A stretch of 64,000 bases of DNA, from the NCBI RefSeq assembly GCF_003202035.1, contig NZ_QJKC01000007.1, positions 124,001 to 188,000 of the forward strand, read 5' to 3'. Position numbers and translations under genes: made by a program. This DNA is from Aquitalea magnusonii. Lineage in GTDB: Bacteria; Pseudomonadota; Gammaproteobacteria; Burkholderiales; Chromobacteriaceae. The notes under the pieces are model-generated. The model saw only the letters and a list, made by a program, of their open reading frames with translations. It did not search any database and was not told where the DNA came from. Positions within the stretch are counted from its first letter, which is position 1, and every line of letters starts with the position of its first letter. Below, one piece after another: positions 18,487 to 26,364 of this stretch.

Positions 18487-18900
18487 ATGCGTCCATACCC
18501 AAACAACAGTCCGCAAGCCATTGCCCGCCTGCTGGCAATGTTCATGATTACCGACGGCAATATGGATCCGCGTGAGCTGGACCTGCTGGAGAACGTCGAT
18601 GCCTACGAACTGATCGGCCTGCCCCGCAAACAGTTTGCCCAGGTACTGGCGGACTACTGCGACGACATTTCCGACGAGGCCGAGCAGGATGGCACCATCC
18701 ACCTGCTGGACACCGACCGTATCGAATTCATGCTGTCCGAAGTCACCGACCGCAACAAGCGCATTCTCACTTGCGTGCTGGCCATGGACATCAGCAAATC
18801 GGACGGCACCATCAGCGATCCGGAAATTGTCCTGCTGCGTCACATGATGAAGGAATGGAACATCAGCCTGGAAGACCTGGAACGCCAGTTCGTTCGTTAA
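18487..18900 (+). CDS. TerB-like / tellurite-resistance-type helical protein
   Basis: A 137-aa acidic all-helical protein. AMFMITDGNMDPRELDLLENVDAY and CVLAMDISKSDGTISDPEIVLL are two repeats of the acidic 'D-G-x-(I/M)-x-(P)-E' turn typical of TerB-fold domains, where the acids bind a metal. No membrane segment is seen. The function is unknown; despite the family name, tellurite resistance is not implied, as no terC/terD genes are near. AGGAA precedes the start, and a terminator follows. Confidence 0.6.
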   Translation: MRPYPNNSPQAIARLLAMFMITDGNMDPRELDLLENVDAYELIGLPRKQFAQVLADYCDDISDEAEQDGTIHLLDTDRIEFMLSEVTDRNKRILTCVLAMDISKSDGTISDPEIVLLRHMMKEWNISLEDLERQFVR

Positions 18901-18973
18901 GCGCCCTTCCCCGCTGTCAGCAAGGCCGGCCGCCAATCCTGCTCTTTCATCCAGGGTAACGGGCAGCCGAATG

Positions 18974-19001
18974 AAAGCCGCCGGGCCATCCTGGCGGCTT
19001 T
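18974..19001 (+). terminator. terminator after the TerB-like gene
   Basis: AAAGCCGCC / GGCGGCTTT perfect 9-bp stem with a 10-nt loop. The following T content is weak. Its position also argues against starting the MoxR gene at the upstream in-frame ATG (18971). Confidence 0.65.
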
Positions 19002-19030
19002 GTGTTGTCATCACTACCGGGCCAACCCCT

Positions 19031-19882
19031 ATGAGTACACGCTTTAACGGCAGCGCACATTATGTTGCCACCGACGACCTGATGATGGCAGTCAATGCGG
19101 CCATCACCCTGCAACGCCCACTGCTGGTCAAGGGCGAGCCGGGCACCGGCAAGACCATGCTGGCCGAGGAAATTGCTGCCAGCCTTGGCCGCCAGCTCAT
19201 TGTCTGGCCAATCAAATCCACCACCAAGGCCCAGCATGGCCTTTATGAATATGATGCGGTATCCCGCCTGCGCGATTCACAGCTGGGCGACGCCAAGGTG
19301 CAGGACATCGGCAATTACATCATCAAGGGCCAGCTGTGGCAGGCTTTTGAAGCCGATACCGCCCCCGTGCTGCTGATTGACGAGATTGACAAGGCCGACA
19401 TCGAATTCCCCAACGACCTGCTGCGCGAGCTGGACCAGATGGAATTCTTTGTCCACGAAACCCAGCAATTCGTGCGCGCCAGACAACGCCCCATCATCAT
19501 CATCACCTCGAATAATGAAAAAGAGCTGCCCGATGCCTTTTTGCGGCGCTGCTTCTTCCATTACATCCGCTTCCCGGACCGCGAGACCATGCAGGCCATC
19601 ATCGACGTGCACTATCCGGGCCTGCAGCAACAACTGATCCGCCAGGCCATGGAAGTGTTCTTTTCCATTCGCGAACTGCCCGGCCTGAAAAAAAAGCCCA
19701 CCACGTCGGAATTGCTGGACTGGCTGAAGCTGCTGGGCAGCGAGGATATCAGCAGCGAAGAGCTGGCCAGCCGGCATGACAAGGCCAGCCTGCCGCCGCT
19801 GGCCGGGGCCTTGTTGAAAAACGAGCAGGATCTGTCGCTGTTTGAGCGCCTGGCGCAAATGACCAAGCTGCGCCGTGGCTGA
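19031..19882 (+). CDS. MoxR-family AAA+ ATPase
   Basis: A 283-aa AAA+ protein with Walker A VKGEPGTGKT, Walker B VLLIDEIDKAD, sensor 1 IIIITSNNEKELPDAFLRRC and the arginine finger in FLRRC. The lid domain follows at about 190-283. This matches the MoxR group, which acts as a chaperone usually beside a von Willebrand A protein; here no vWA gene follows. The start at MSTRFNGS lacks a good ribosome site, and the frame remains open upstream through a terminator, so I reject the longer version. The 3' end overlaps xerC by eight bases, hinting at translational coupling. Confidence 0.87.
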   Translation: MSTRFNGSAHYVATDDLMMAVNAAITLQRPLLVKGEPGTGKTMLAEEIAASLGRQLIVWPIKSTTKAQHGLYEYDAVSRLRDSQLGDAKVQDIGNYIIKGQLWQAFEADTAPVLLIDEIDKADIEFPNDLLRELDQMEFFVHETQQFVRARQRPIIIITSNNEKELPDAFLRRCFFHYIRFPDRETMQAIIDVHYPGLQQQLIRQAMEVFFSIRELPGLKKKPTTSELLDWLKLLGSEDISSEELASRHDKASLPPLAGALLKNEQDLSLFERLAQMTKLRRG

Positions 19883-20759
19883 GCTGCTCCCACTGCTACA
19901 GGGCTTTGCCGACCAGCTGCGGCTGCAAGGCAAAAGCCCGCATACGCTGGATGCCTATCTGCGTGATCTGCACAGCCTGCAGCCACTGCTTGGAGAGCGC
20001 GATTGCCTGCAGATCAAGGCCGACGACATCCGCAAGGCCATGGCCACCCTGCACGCCCGCGGCCTGGGCAGCCGCAGCCTGGCGCGCAAGCTGTCATCCT
20101 GGCGCCAGTTTTACGACTGGCTGTTACAGCAGCAACTGGTCAGCGGCAATCCCTGTCTGGGTCTGCGTGCGCCCCGCCAGGACAAGCCCCTGCCCAAGGC
20201 GCTGCCGGTGGATGGCACGGCCGCCCTGCTGGAGCATATTGCGCCGGATGACAGCCTCAGCCTGCGCGACCGTGCACTGTTCGAACTGATGTACTCTTCC
20301 GGCTTGCGCCTGTCCGAGGCCGTCAATCTGGATCTGCCGGATCTGGATCTGGCCGAGCAACTGATGCGGGTGCGCGGCAAGGGCAACAAGATACGTCTGC
20401 TGCCTATAGGCCGCACGGCGCTGAGCTACCTGCAGCAATGGCTGGCAGAACGGCACAGCACGCCAGACTGTCTGGCCGTGTTTGTCGGTCGTCACGGCCA
20501 GCGCCTGGGTAGCCGCCAGGTACAAAAGCGCCTGGCCGCCTGGTCGATCCGCACGGGAATGGACCGCCATGTTCACCCGCACATGCTGCGCCACTCCTTT
20601 GCCAGCCACATCCTGCAATCCTCAGGCGATTTGCGGGCGGTACAGGAACTGCTGGGCCACGCCAACCTGTCGACTACCCAGATCTACACCGCACTGGATT
20701 TCCAGCACCTGGCCAAGGTCTATGATGCAGCCCACCCGCGCGCCAAAAAGAAAGACTGA
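19875..20759 (+). CDS. xerC: site-specific tyrosine recombinase XerC
   Basis: A 294-aa recombinase that resolves chromosome dimers at dif with XerD and FtsK. The N-terminal SAM-like domain (about 1-85) is followed by the catalytic domain with Arg in SSGLRLSEA, Lys in GKGNK, HMLRHSFASH, LLGHANLSTTQ and the nucleophile Tyr in IYTALDFQHL. The C-terminal YTALDFQHLAKVYDAAHPRA is characteristic of XerC rather than XerD or an integrase. The start is GTG, overlapping the MoxR stop. It is not next to dapF/yigA, its usual neighbours in enterics. Confidence 0.92.
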   Translation: MAELLPLLQGFADQLRLQGKSPHTLDAYLRDLHSLQPLLGERDCLQIKADDIRKAMATLHARGLGSRSLARKLSSWRQFYDWLLQQQLVSGNPCLGLRAPRQDKPLPKALPVDGTAALLEHIAPDDSLSLRDRALFELMYSSGLRLSEAVNLDLPDLDLAEQLMRVRGKGNKIRLLPIGRTALSYLQQWLAERHSTPDCLAVFVGRHGQRLGSRQVQKRLAAWSIRTGMDRHVHPHMLRHSFASHILQSSGDLRAVQELLGHANLSTTQIYTALDFQHLAKVYDAAHPRAKKKD

Positions 20760-20781
20760 ACATCCGTGCGATAGGGATAAA

Positions 20782-20810
20782 GAAAAAGCTCCGTCACCCG
20801 GAGCTTTTTC
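20782..20810. terminator. bidirectional terminator (xerC / pepD)
   Basis: Stem GAAAAAGCTCCG / CGGAGCTTTTTC with a 5-nt loop; A and T tracts on both sides make it work for xerC (+) and pepD (-), whose stops lie within 25 bp. Confidence 0.9.
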
Positions 20811-20827
20811 TTTGCACGCACAAGGGC

Positions 20828-22285
20828 TCAGTGACGTTCGGGCATCGCCGCCAGCACGGCCTTGAGCAATTGCCAGGCCTTGCCTACTGACTCCACCTCG
20901 ACCCGCTCGCCCGGCGCATGCGCACCGCGGATGGTCGGGCCAAAGGAAACCATGTCCATATCAGGATACTTGGCGCCGATAATGCCGCACTCCAGCCCGG
21001 CATGAATCACCTGCACGCCGGACTTGGCAGCAAACTCTCGCTCATATACCTGCTGAAACAACGCCAGCAACGGCGACTGCGGATTGGGCGCCCAGCCCGG
21101 ATAGCCGCCTTCCATCTCCACCGCAAAGCCGGCCAGGCCAAACAGGCTTTCCACTTCGCGTGCCAGCATCCAGGTGCCGGAATCCAGCAGCGAACGCACC
21201 ATCAGGTTGGCAAATACCTTGCCCCCCTCCACCCGCACCACGCCCAGATTATTCGAGGTTTCCACCACGCCACTCACCCGCTGGCTCATGCGCTTCACCC
21301 CATGCGGGGCAGCATGCAGAGCAGCCAGAATGGCTTGCTGATCCTCGATGGCCAGCACCTGGCCAGCCGGGGCTGCAGCCAACTCCACGGTGACGCCCTC
21401 ATCCACACCAGCCAGCTCGAAACGCAACAAGGACTGGAAGGCATCCAGTCTGGCAGCCACGCTGGCCGCATCCTGCTGCGGATAAGCCACGACAGCCTGC
21501 GCCTCGCGTGCCAATGCATTGCGGGCAGTACCGCCACTGAAACTGATCAGGCGCAAATCGGTATCAGCCTGCAGTTCGCGCAGCAGGCGGACCAGAATCT
21601 TGTTGGCATTGCCACGCCCCAGATGAATGTCAGCACCGGAGTGACCACCCTTCAGGCCACGCACCGATAGCGCACTCACGGCATAAGCAGCGGGCAGCGC
21701 AGTAGTCTGATACTCGCGGGTGACATTGACATCGACACCGCCGGCGCAGCCCATATAGAACTCACCCCATTCCTCGGTATCGATATTGATCATCATGCTG
21801 CCTTGCAACAGGCCGGCTTCCAGCCCGAGCGCCCCGCCCATGCCGGCCTCTTCATCCAGCGTCATCAGCACTTCAACCGGGCCATGCGGAATATCCTCAC
21901 TGGCCAGCACGGCCAGCCCCATGGCGACGCCGATGCCGTTATCCGCGCCCAGTGTTGTGTTTTCCGCCACCAGCCAGCCATCCCGCAGCACGGGCCGCAC
22001 CGGGTCCTTGAAAAAATCGTGTTCGGTACCGGCATTCGCCTGGCACACCATGTCCAGATGTCCTTGCAGCACCACACCCACCCGGTTTTCATAACCCGGA
22101 GTCGCCGGTTTGCGCACGATCAGATTGCCTGCCGCGTCCACAATCGTCTGCAAGCCACGCAGCTCGGCCCAGCCCTTGAGGTAGTCGCGCAGTTGCTGCT
22201 CATGCTTGGAGGGGCGCGGAATCTCGCATAGCGTCTGAAAATGCTCCCAGACCGCCTGCGGTTGGAGTTCGGCGATATTGACCAC
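20828..22285 (-). CDS. pepD: aminoacyl-histidine dipeptidase (M20C)
   Basis: Zinc dipeptidase of 485 aa, the same length as E. coli PepD (Xaa-His dipeptidase, cytosolic). Motifs are VVLQGHLDMVCQ (zinc His and catalytic Asp), TTLGADNGIGVAM (bridging Asp), MTLDEEAGMGGALG (catalytic Glu) and HAGLECGIIG near the C-terminus. The start is GTG at 22285 with AAAGGAT six bases upstream, giving VNIAELQPQAVWEHF; an upstream in-frame ATG has no ribosome site and adds unrelated residues. Confidence 0.92.
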   Translation of the reverse strand: MVNIAELQPQAVWEHFQTLCEIPRPSKHEQQLRDYLKGWAELRGLQTIVDAAGNLIVRKPATPGYENRVGVVLQGHLDMVCQANAGTEHDFFKDPVRPVLRDGWLVAENTTLGADNGIGVAMGLAVLASEDIPHGPVEVLMTLDEEAGMGGALGLEAGLLQGSMMINIDTEEWGEFYMGCAGGVDVNVTREYQTTALPAAYAVSALSVRGLKGGHSGADIHLGRGNANKILVRLLRELQADTDLRLISFSGGTARNALAREAQAVVAYPQQDAASVAARLDAFQSLLRFELAGVDEGVTVELAAAPAGQVLAIEDQQAILAALHAAPHGVKRMSQRVSGVVETSNNLGVVRVEGGKVFANLMVRSLLDSGTWMLAREVESLFGLAGFAVEMEGGYPGWAPNPQSPLLALFQQVYEREFAAKSGVQVIHAGLECGIIGAKYPDMDMVSFGPTIRGAHAPGERVEVESVGKAWQLLKAVLAAMPERH

Positions 22286-22581
22286 AATGTATCCTTTGTC
22301 TTGACGTGCTGATGGGCATATTACGTCACCATCATCGATGAAACGTGGCAGAGACTGTTGCCTACAGCCCTGTTTTGTACACAATCGACTTTATCATGCT
22401 GGCGACGCGTGGTCATGCTGCAATGCAGCCATGGTACGACACATTGCGGCCCGAAAGAGTGGCGCACCAGGCGCAGGACAGATCAGCAGCAGGAGCATGG
22501 CAGCGCGACACAGCAGCCGGATGGAGAGCGGCATGGCCCGCATCCCGGCAAACAGGATGCAGTCCATGCGAGGAGGAAGGG
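22286..22581. other. intergenic region without recognisable gene
   Basis: About 300 bp between the pepD start and the stop of the next leftward gene. Several short frames cross it, but none has a ribosome site or family-like composition. It should hold the pepD promoter and the 3' end of the upstream operon; no T-tract terminator is visible. Confidence 0.4.
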
Positions 22582-23367
22582 TCAGGCCAGGGCCAACTGC
22601 GCGCGGGCGGCCACCTGCGTGGTCGGACGCATGTAATGATCCAGCAGCAAGCGCATGAACTGATGGCTCTTGCAGATGGCATTGCGCAGCTTGGTGATGG
22701 TTTCCTGGCTGGGCTGCAAGCCCACCAGGGTCACAATGATTTCCAGCGCTTCCCATGGATGGGCATCATCATACTTGGCGTGCAGCTTCAGCCACTTCAT
22801 GGCCTTGGCGCGCACTTCCTCGTCAAACAGATTGGCATAGCGGTCTTCCGAGCAGACCCGGGCCGACCACTCGCCCGTCGCGCCTTCGATGGCGTAATTG
22901 GTGGCGGCCATGGCCACGGCCAGTGATTCACGATCACACACCTGCCAGCACCATTGGCTCAGCGACAGCGTCTCCAGCGCATGCTGGTTGTGCAGCATGG
23001 CCTGGATATCCACGCCGGATTCGCTCGCCCAGTTGACCCAGTGATCGGCATGATTCTGCTCCACACGAATATTGCGGATCAGGTAGCGCCGCGCCATGTC
23101 ATGCCCTTCGCCTTGTCCATAGCGGATTTTCAGCAAATTCATCGCCATGTACTGGGGAAACTGGTCGATGACCGGCCAGCCGCCGGACAGGAAAGCCTTG
23201 TGTATGGAATGCTCCAGCCGCGCTTCCTTCATCTGGGTGAACAAATCGTGCTCGACCACCTCGCTTTTGAAGCGATCGCAGTAATGCACCATTTCCTGCG
23301 TCCACTCCGGGTAGCTGGACACTTCCATCAAGGGACCGGTTCTGACAAATTGATGCTGGTCTTTCAT
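22582..23367 (-). CDS. haem-oxygenase-fold (TenA/PqqC/CADD-like) metalloprotein
   Basis: A 261-aa all-helical protein. Glu/His pairs are spread as in the diiron oxygenases of the haem-oxygenase-like fold (for example EHSIHKAFLSGGWP, EQNHADHWVNWA, and later KLHAKYDDAHPWEALEII). This grouping includes TenA, PqqC and the CADD-type proteins, whose reactions differ widely. The specific function is unknown. The ATG at 23367 has AGAGGT upstream. It follows the GGDEF-EAL gene by 31 bp, so the two are probably co-transcribed. Confidence 0.65.
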   Translation of the reverse strand: MKDQHQFVRTGPLMEVSSYPEWTQEMVHYCDRFKSEVVEHDLFTQMKEARLEHSIHKAFLSGGWPVIDQFPQYMAMNLLKIRYGQGEGHDMARRYLIRNIRVEQNHADHWVNWASESGVDIQAMLHNQHALETLSLSQWCWQVCDRESLAVAMAATNYAIEGATGEWSARVCSEDRYANLFDEEVRAKAMKWLKLHAKYDDAHPWEALEIIVTLVGLQPSQETITKLRNAICKSHQFMRLLLDHYMRPTTQVAARAQLALA

Positions 23368-23398
23368 TCTGGACCTCTTTCTCAATTGTGGGCCTGTG

Positions 23399-25846
23399 TC
23401 ACTCCCCATCGGGCAGACGATACAAAAGCGACTGCGGCCTGCCGTGCAAGGGAGGGATGAAAGGAGCGGGCTCGCCAATGTAATACCCCTGGGCGAAATC
23501 CACTCCAATTCTTTGCAGCTCCGCCAGGATTTCTGGCGCACTGACGAATTCGGCGATGGTTTTCTTGCCGGTGACATGGCCGATATGGTTGATCATTTCC
23601 ACCATGGCCCTGTCCACCGAGTCGTCCACCATGTCCTTGACAAAGCTGCCGTCGATCTTGAGGTAGTCGACCTGCAAATGCTTGAGATAGGCAAATGAGG
23701 ACATGCCCGCACCAAAATCATCCAATGAGAAGTGGCAACCCAGGCCCTTCAGCTCGCTGATAAAGCGGGTGGCCTGCTGCAGATTGGAAATGGCGCTGGT
23801 TTCGGTGATCTCAAAGCAGATCATGCCGGCCGGAATGTCATAGCTGACAAACTGCCGGCGGATGAAATCAAGGAAATTGTCATCACACAGCGTGGCACCG
23901 GACAGATTCACGGCGCAGACATCAATCGACCGGTCTCCCAGCGAACGCATGTTCCACAAGGTTTCGAAGGTCTGGCGCACCACGATGCGGTCGATATCCG
24001 GCATCAGGCCGAAGCGCTCGGCCGCCGGGATGAAGGACCCTGGCAAGATGATGTTGCCGTTTTCGTCACGCAGCCGCAGCAGCACTTCGACATGCCGCCC
24101 TGCCCCCTTGGCCACCGGCCGCAATGGCACGATTTCCTGGCTGTACAGACAGAAGCGTTCTTGCTCCATGGCGGTGCGCAGACGCTGCACCCAGGCCATC
24201 TCCACCGAACGCACCGCCAGCTCGGTGTCTTTCGAACTATAAAGCTGGATGCGATTGCGGCCCTTTTCCTTGGCCATGTAACAAGCGATGTCTGCCGCCT
24301 GCAGCGCCTCGGCCAGCGTGGCACCGGCCTCGCCCAGGAATACCATGCCGATGCTGGCACTGATGGAGAAGGGAATGCCTTCCCACTGGAAGCTGGACTG
24401 CTGCACTGCACGCCGCAAACGGTCGGCCTTGTCCAGCGCCTCGTCCACCCGGCAATCTTCCAGCAAGACACCGAACTCGTCGCCTCCCAGGCGGGCCAGT
24501 ACATCGGACAGACCCAGCTGTTCCTGCAACACCCGGCATACCTGGCGCAACAACTCGTCGCCCGCTGCATGGCCGTTGGTATCGTTGACCAGCTTGAACT
24601 GGTCGAGGTCGACAAACAGCAGGGCATGCGAAGTTTCCGTCACCATCAGCCGGCTGAGTGCGCGCGTGACACGTTGTTCGAATTCGCGCCGGTTATACAG
24701 GCCGGTGAGCGCATCATGCGCCGCCTGCCAGGACAAATGATTGATGTATTGCTGCTCGATCGACTTGTCGTGCAAGGCCAGCACCAGGCCGTCCACCTGA
24801 CCAAGCGAGTTGTGAATGGGTGCGGCCACCAGCGAAATCATGTGACTGCTACCGTCCAGTCCTTGCAGGCGCAGGCTGGGATAGGTCTGCTTGCTTTCAC
24901 ACTTTGCCCGCAGCTGGCTGGTGGTGATCAGGTCCATACTGCTGCCGGAAAGGTCGATCATCGAGAACACGTCTTCGAAATAACGACCGATGGCACCTTT
25001 GCCTGCACCTCCGACCAGATGCAGCGCCACGGCATTGAGATAGCGCAGCTTGCCGGACAGATCGATGGTGACCACGGCATCGCCAATCGAATTGAGCGTG
25101 GTTTCCGCCCTTTCCTTTTCAGCATGCAACTCCGCCTCAAAGCGGGCGGACTGCCGCAGCAAAACCTGTACCTGGCGCACGGTCAGCAGCAACAAGATTC
25201 CCCCGGTCATCAGGTTGATCCACCACAGCATGCTCGTGGCAAAGCGGGAGCCCTCGCCCAGCACTTCCGAGAAGGAACGCGCGGGCGCTTTCAGCTCTTC
25301 GTTGATATCGGAAATACGCCGGCTGAGCACCATCAGCTCGTCATCGCCGATATAGCTGCGGGTAAATCCATCATGCAGCCGGTCGGCGATGCTGGAGATC
25401 TCGACGATATAGCTGTCACCGATTTCCCAGTAATGGATGGCCTGGCTCAGATAGCTGACATGGCGAAACCACAGGAAAGCATTGATGACGTTGGCGATAT
25501 CGTCGGGATGGTTGCCACCCTGCATCAGCCCGGCGCGGGCCTGTTGCAGATCGGGCTGCGGTCGATCCAGCGCCAGTCGCGCCTGCCGGTCGCCCAACTG
25601 GATGGCGATGGCCGCCTTGTACGCCTGGAAATCCTGCTCCGAACGGCTGCCGGCATAGCGCGTCAGATAGTAGATGGCATCTTTTTGCGCCTTCGACCAC
25701 AGACCTTCCCCGCCCACATAGGCACGGATGGTGGACAAGGCATTGAAGCTGAAGGCACTGATCAGCAACAAGGCGCCCACAATGGCGACAAAGGGCCAGA
25801 CTACCCGTATCAGCCTGCGGCTGCCGTACGCACTCATTGCAGACAT
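23399..25846 (-). CDS. membrane GGDEF-EAL c-di-GMP turnover protein with PAS domain
   Basis: A bifunctional signalling protein of about 815 aa. Two membrane helices (about 12-35 and 200-222) enclose a helical periplasmic sensor region. A PAS domain (about 245-365), a GGDEF domain (RLGGDEFGVL near 452) and an EAL domain (EVLLRL near 585, DDFGAGMSSFAYLKHL, KIDGSFVKDM) follow. The cyclase active site is intact. The RxxD inhibitory site before GGDEF is absent (GLSD instead). The EAL motif reads EVL, keeping the metal-binding Glu. I favour the ATG at 25846 with a GGGGGG run before it; GTG at 25891 and ATG at 25837 are alternatives. Confidence 0.88.
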   Translation of the reverse strand: MSAMSAYGSRRLIRVVWPFVAIVGALLLISAFSFNALSTIRAYVGGEGLWSKAQKDAIYYLTRYAGSRSEQDFQAYKAAIAIQLGDRQARLALDRPQPDLQQARAGLMQGGNHPDDIANVINAFLWFRHVSYLSQAIHYWEIGDSYIVEISSIADRLHDGFTRSYIGDDELMVLSRRISDINEELKAPARSFSEVLGEGSRFATSMLWWINLMTGGILLLLTVRQVQVLLRQSARFEAELHAEKERAETTLNSIGDAVVTIDLSGKLRYLNAVALHLVGGAGKGAIGRYFEDVFSMIDLSGSSMDLITTSQLRAKCESKQTYPSLRLQGLDGSSHMISLVAAPIHNSLGQVDGLVLALHDKSIEQQYINHLSWQAAHDALTGLYNRREFEQRVTRALSRLMVTETSHALLFVDLDQFKLVNDTNGHAAGDELLRQVCRVLQEQLGLSDVLARLGGDEFGVLLEDCRVDEALDKADRLRRAVQQSSFQWEGIPFSISASIGMVFLGEAGATLAEALQAADIACYMAKEKGRNRIQLYSSKDTELAVRSVEMAWVQRLRTAMEQERFCLYSQEIVPLRPVAKGAGRHVEVLLRLRDENGNIILPGSFIPAAERFGLMPDIDRIVVRQTFETLWNMRSLGDRSIDVCAVNLSGATLCDDNFLDFIRRQFVSYDIPAGMICFEITETSAISNLQQATRFISELKGLGCHFSLDDFGAGMSSFAYLKHLQVDYLKIDGSFVKDMVDDSVDRAMVEMINHIGHVTGKKTIAEFVSAPEILAELQRIGVDFAQGYYIGEPAPFIPPLHGRPQSLLYRLPDGE

Positions 25847-26197
25847 TGCCCCCCGCTTACTGCATTGCTCATTTATGGAATTATCATCCACACCCGATCA
25901 TTTTTACCACAGATAGCATGCTGGGGCATGCCGTCGCGGCTAGCTGCAGTCCGCCATCGCCACGCCATCTGCCGCGGCGGCCATGACCAGCCAGCAGACG
26001 CCAGCGTTGCCATGTCTGCCGACCGCCAGCCACAGACAGCGGCACTTATCGATTGTCCGCGATATTTATTACTAATATTTAAATGTCAATTAAACATACT
26101 GTCAACGCAGGGCGGCTTGCATCTGGCATAGTCATCTAATAGGTATAGCCCGCTTTGGCACAAGTATTTGTAACAGCTGCATTTTTCCCATGCACAA
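25847..26197. other. intergenic region upstream of the GGDEF-EAL gene
   Basis: About 350 bp without a gene. It includes an AT-rich stretch (26055-26100, TATTTATTACTAATATTTAA) that may hold the promoter for the leftward GGDEF-EAL gene. Nothing else recognisable. Confidence 0.4.
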
Positions 26198-26221
26198 TGA
26201 AAAAAGCTGCCGAAGCAGCTT
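26198..26221 (-). terminator. terminator with UUCG tetraloop
   Basis: Read on the minus strand: AAGCTGC-TTCG-GCAGCTT followed by TTTTTCATT. A classic stable UUCG hairpin. It lies 144 bp past the ABC exporter stop, with the inverted-repeat element between, so the element may have been inserted between gene and terminator. Confidence 0.8.
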
Positions 26222-26258
26222 GCCATGCCATACCAGAGCAACACCCGCCTTAAGACCC

Positions 26259-26360
26259 GCTAACAAAACCCCCGCTCCTGCGTTGCGCCTCCTTGCCGTA
26301 CTTTTTGTACTGTCTGCGTCGGCGCGCCTTGGCCCGGGTTCTCTACGAGGTTTTGTTAGC
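26259..26360. repeat. 102-bp inverted-repeat element
   Basis: Perfect 12-bp terminal inverted repeats, GCTAACAAAACC (26259-26270) and GGTTTTGTTAGC (26349-26360). The GC-rich interior contains GTACTTTTTGTAC and GCGCC / GGCGC arms. It has no coding capacity. The core (GCCGTACTTTTTGTACTGTC) resembles, from memory, a dispersed intergenic repeat of Neisseria genomes with CCGTACTATTTGTACTGTCT inside. The right end is five bases from the ABC exporter stop codon. It is probably a MITE/REP-type element. Confidence 0.6.
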
Positions 26361-26364
26361 CGCT

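Noticed and set aside
18971-19030. Longer N-terminus for the MoxR gene
   Set aside because: It would begin inside the terminator hairpin of the previous gene and adds 20 residues unlike the family.
23732-26131. A 799-codon open frame antisense to the GGDEF-EAL gene
   Set aside because: Composition is His/Gln/Arg-rich without any domain, and it is fully opposite a gene with intact motifs; a normal effect of high-GC codon use.
26259-26360. Reading the inverted-repeat element as an insertion sequence
   Set aside because: Too short for a transposase and none lies beside it; at most a non-autonomous element.
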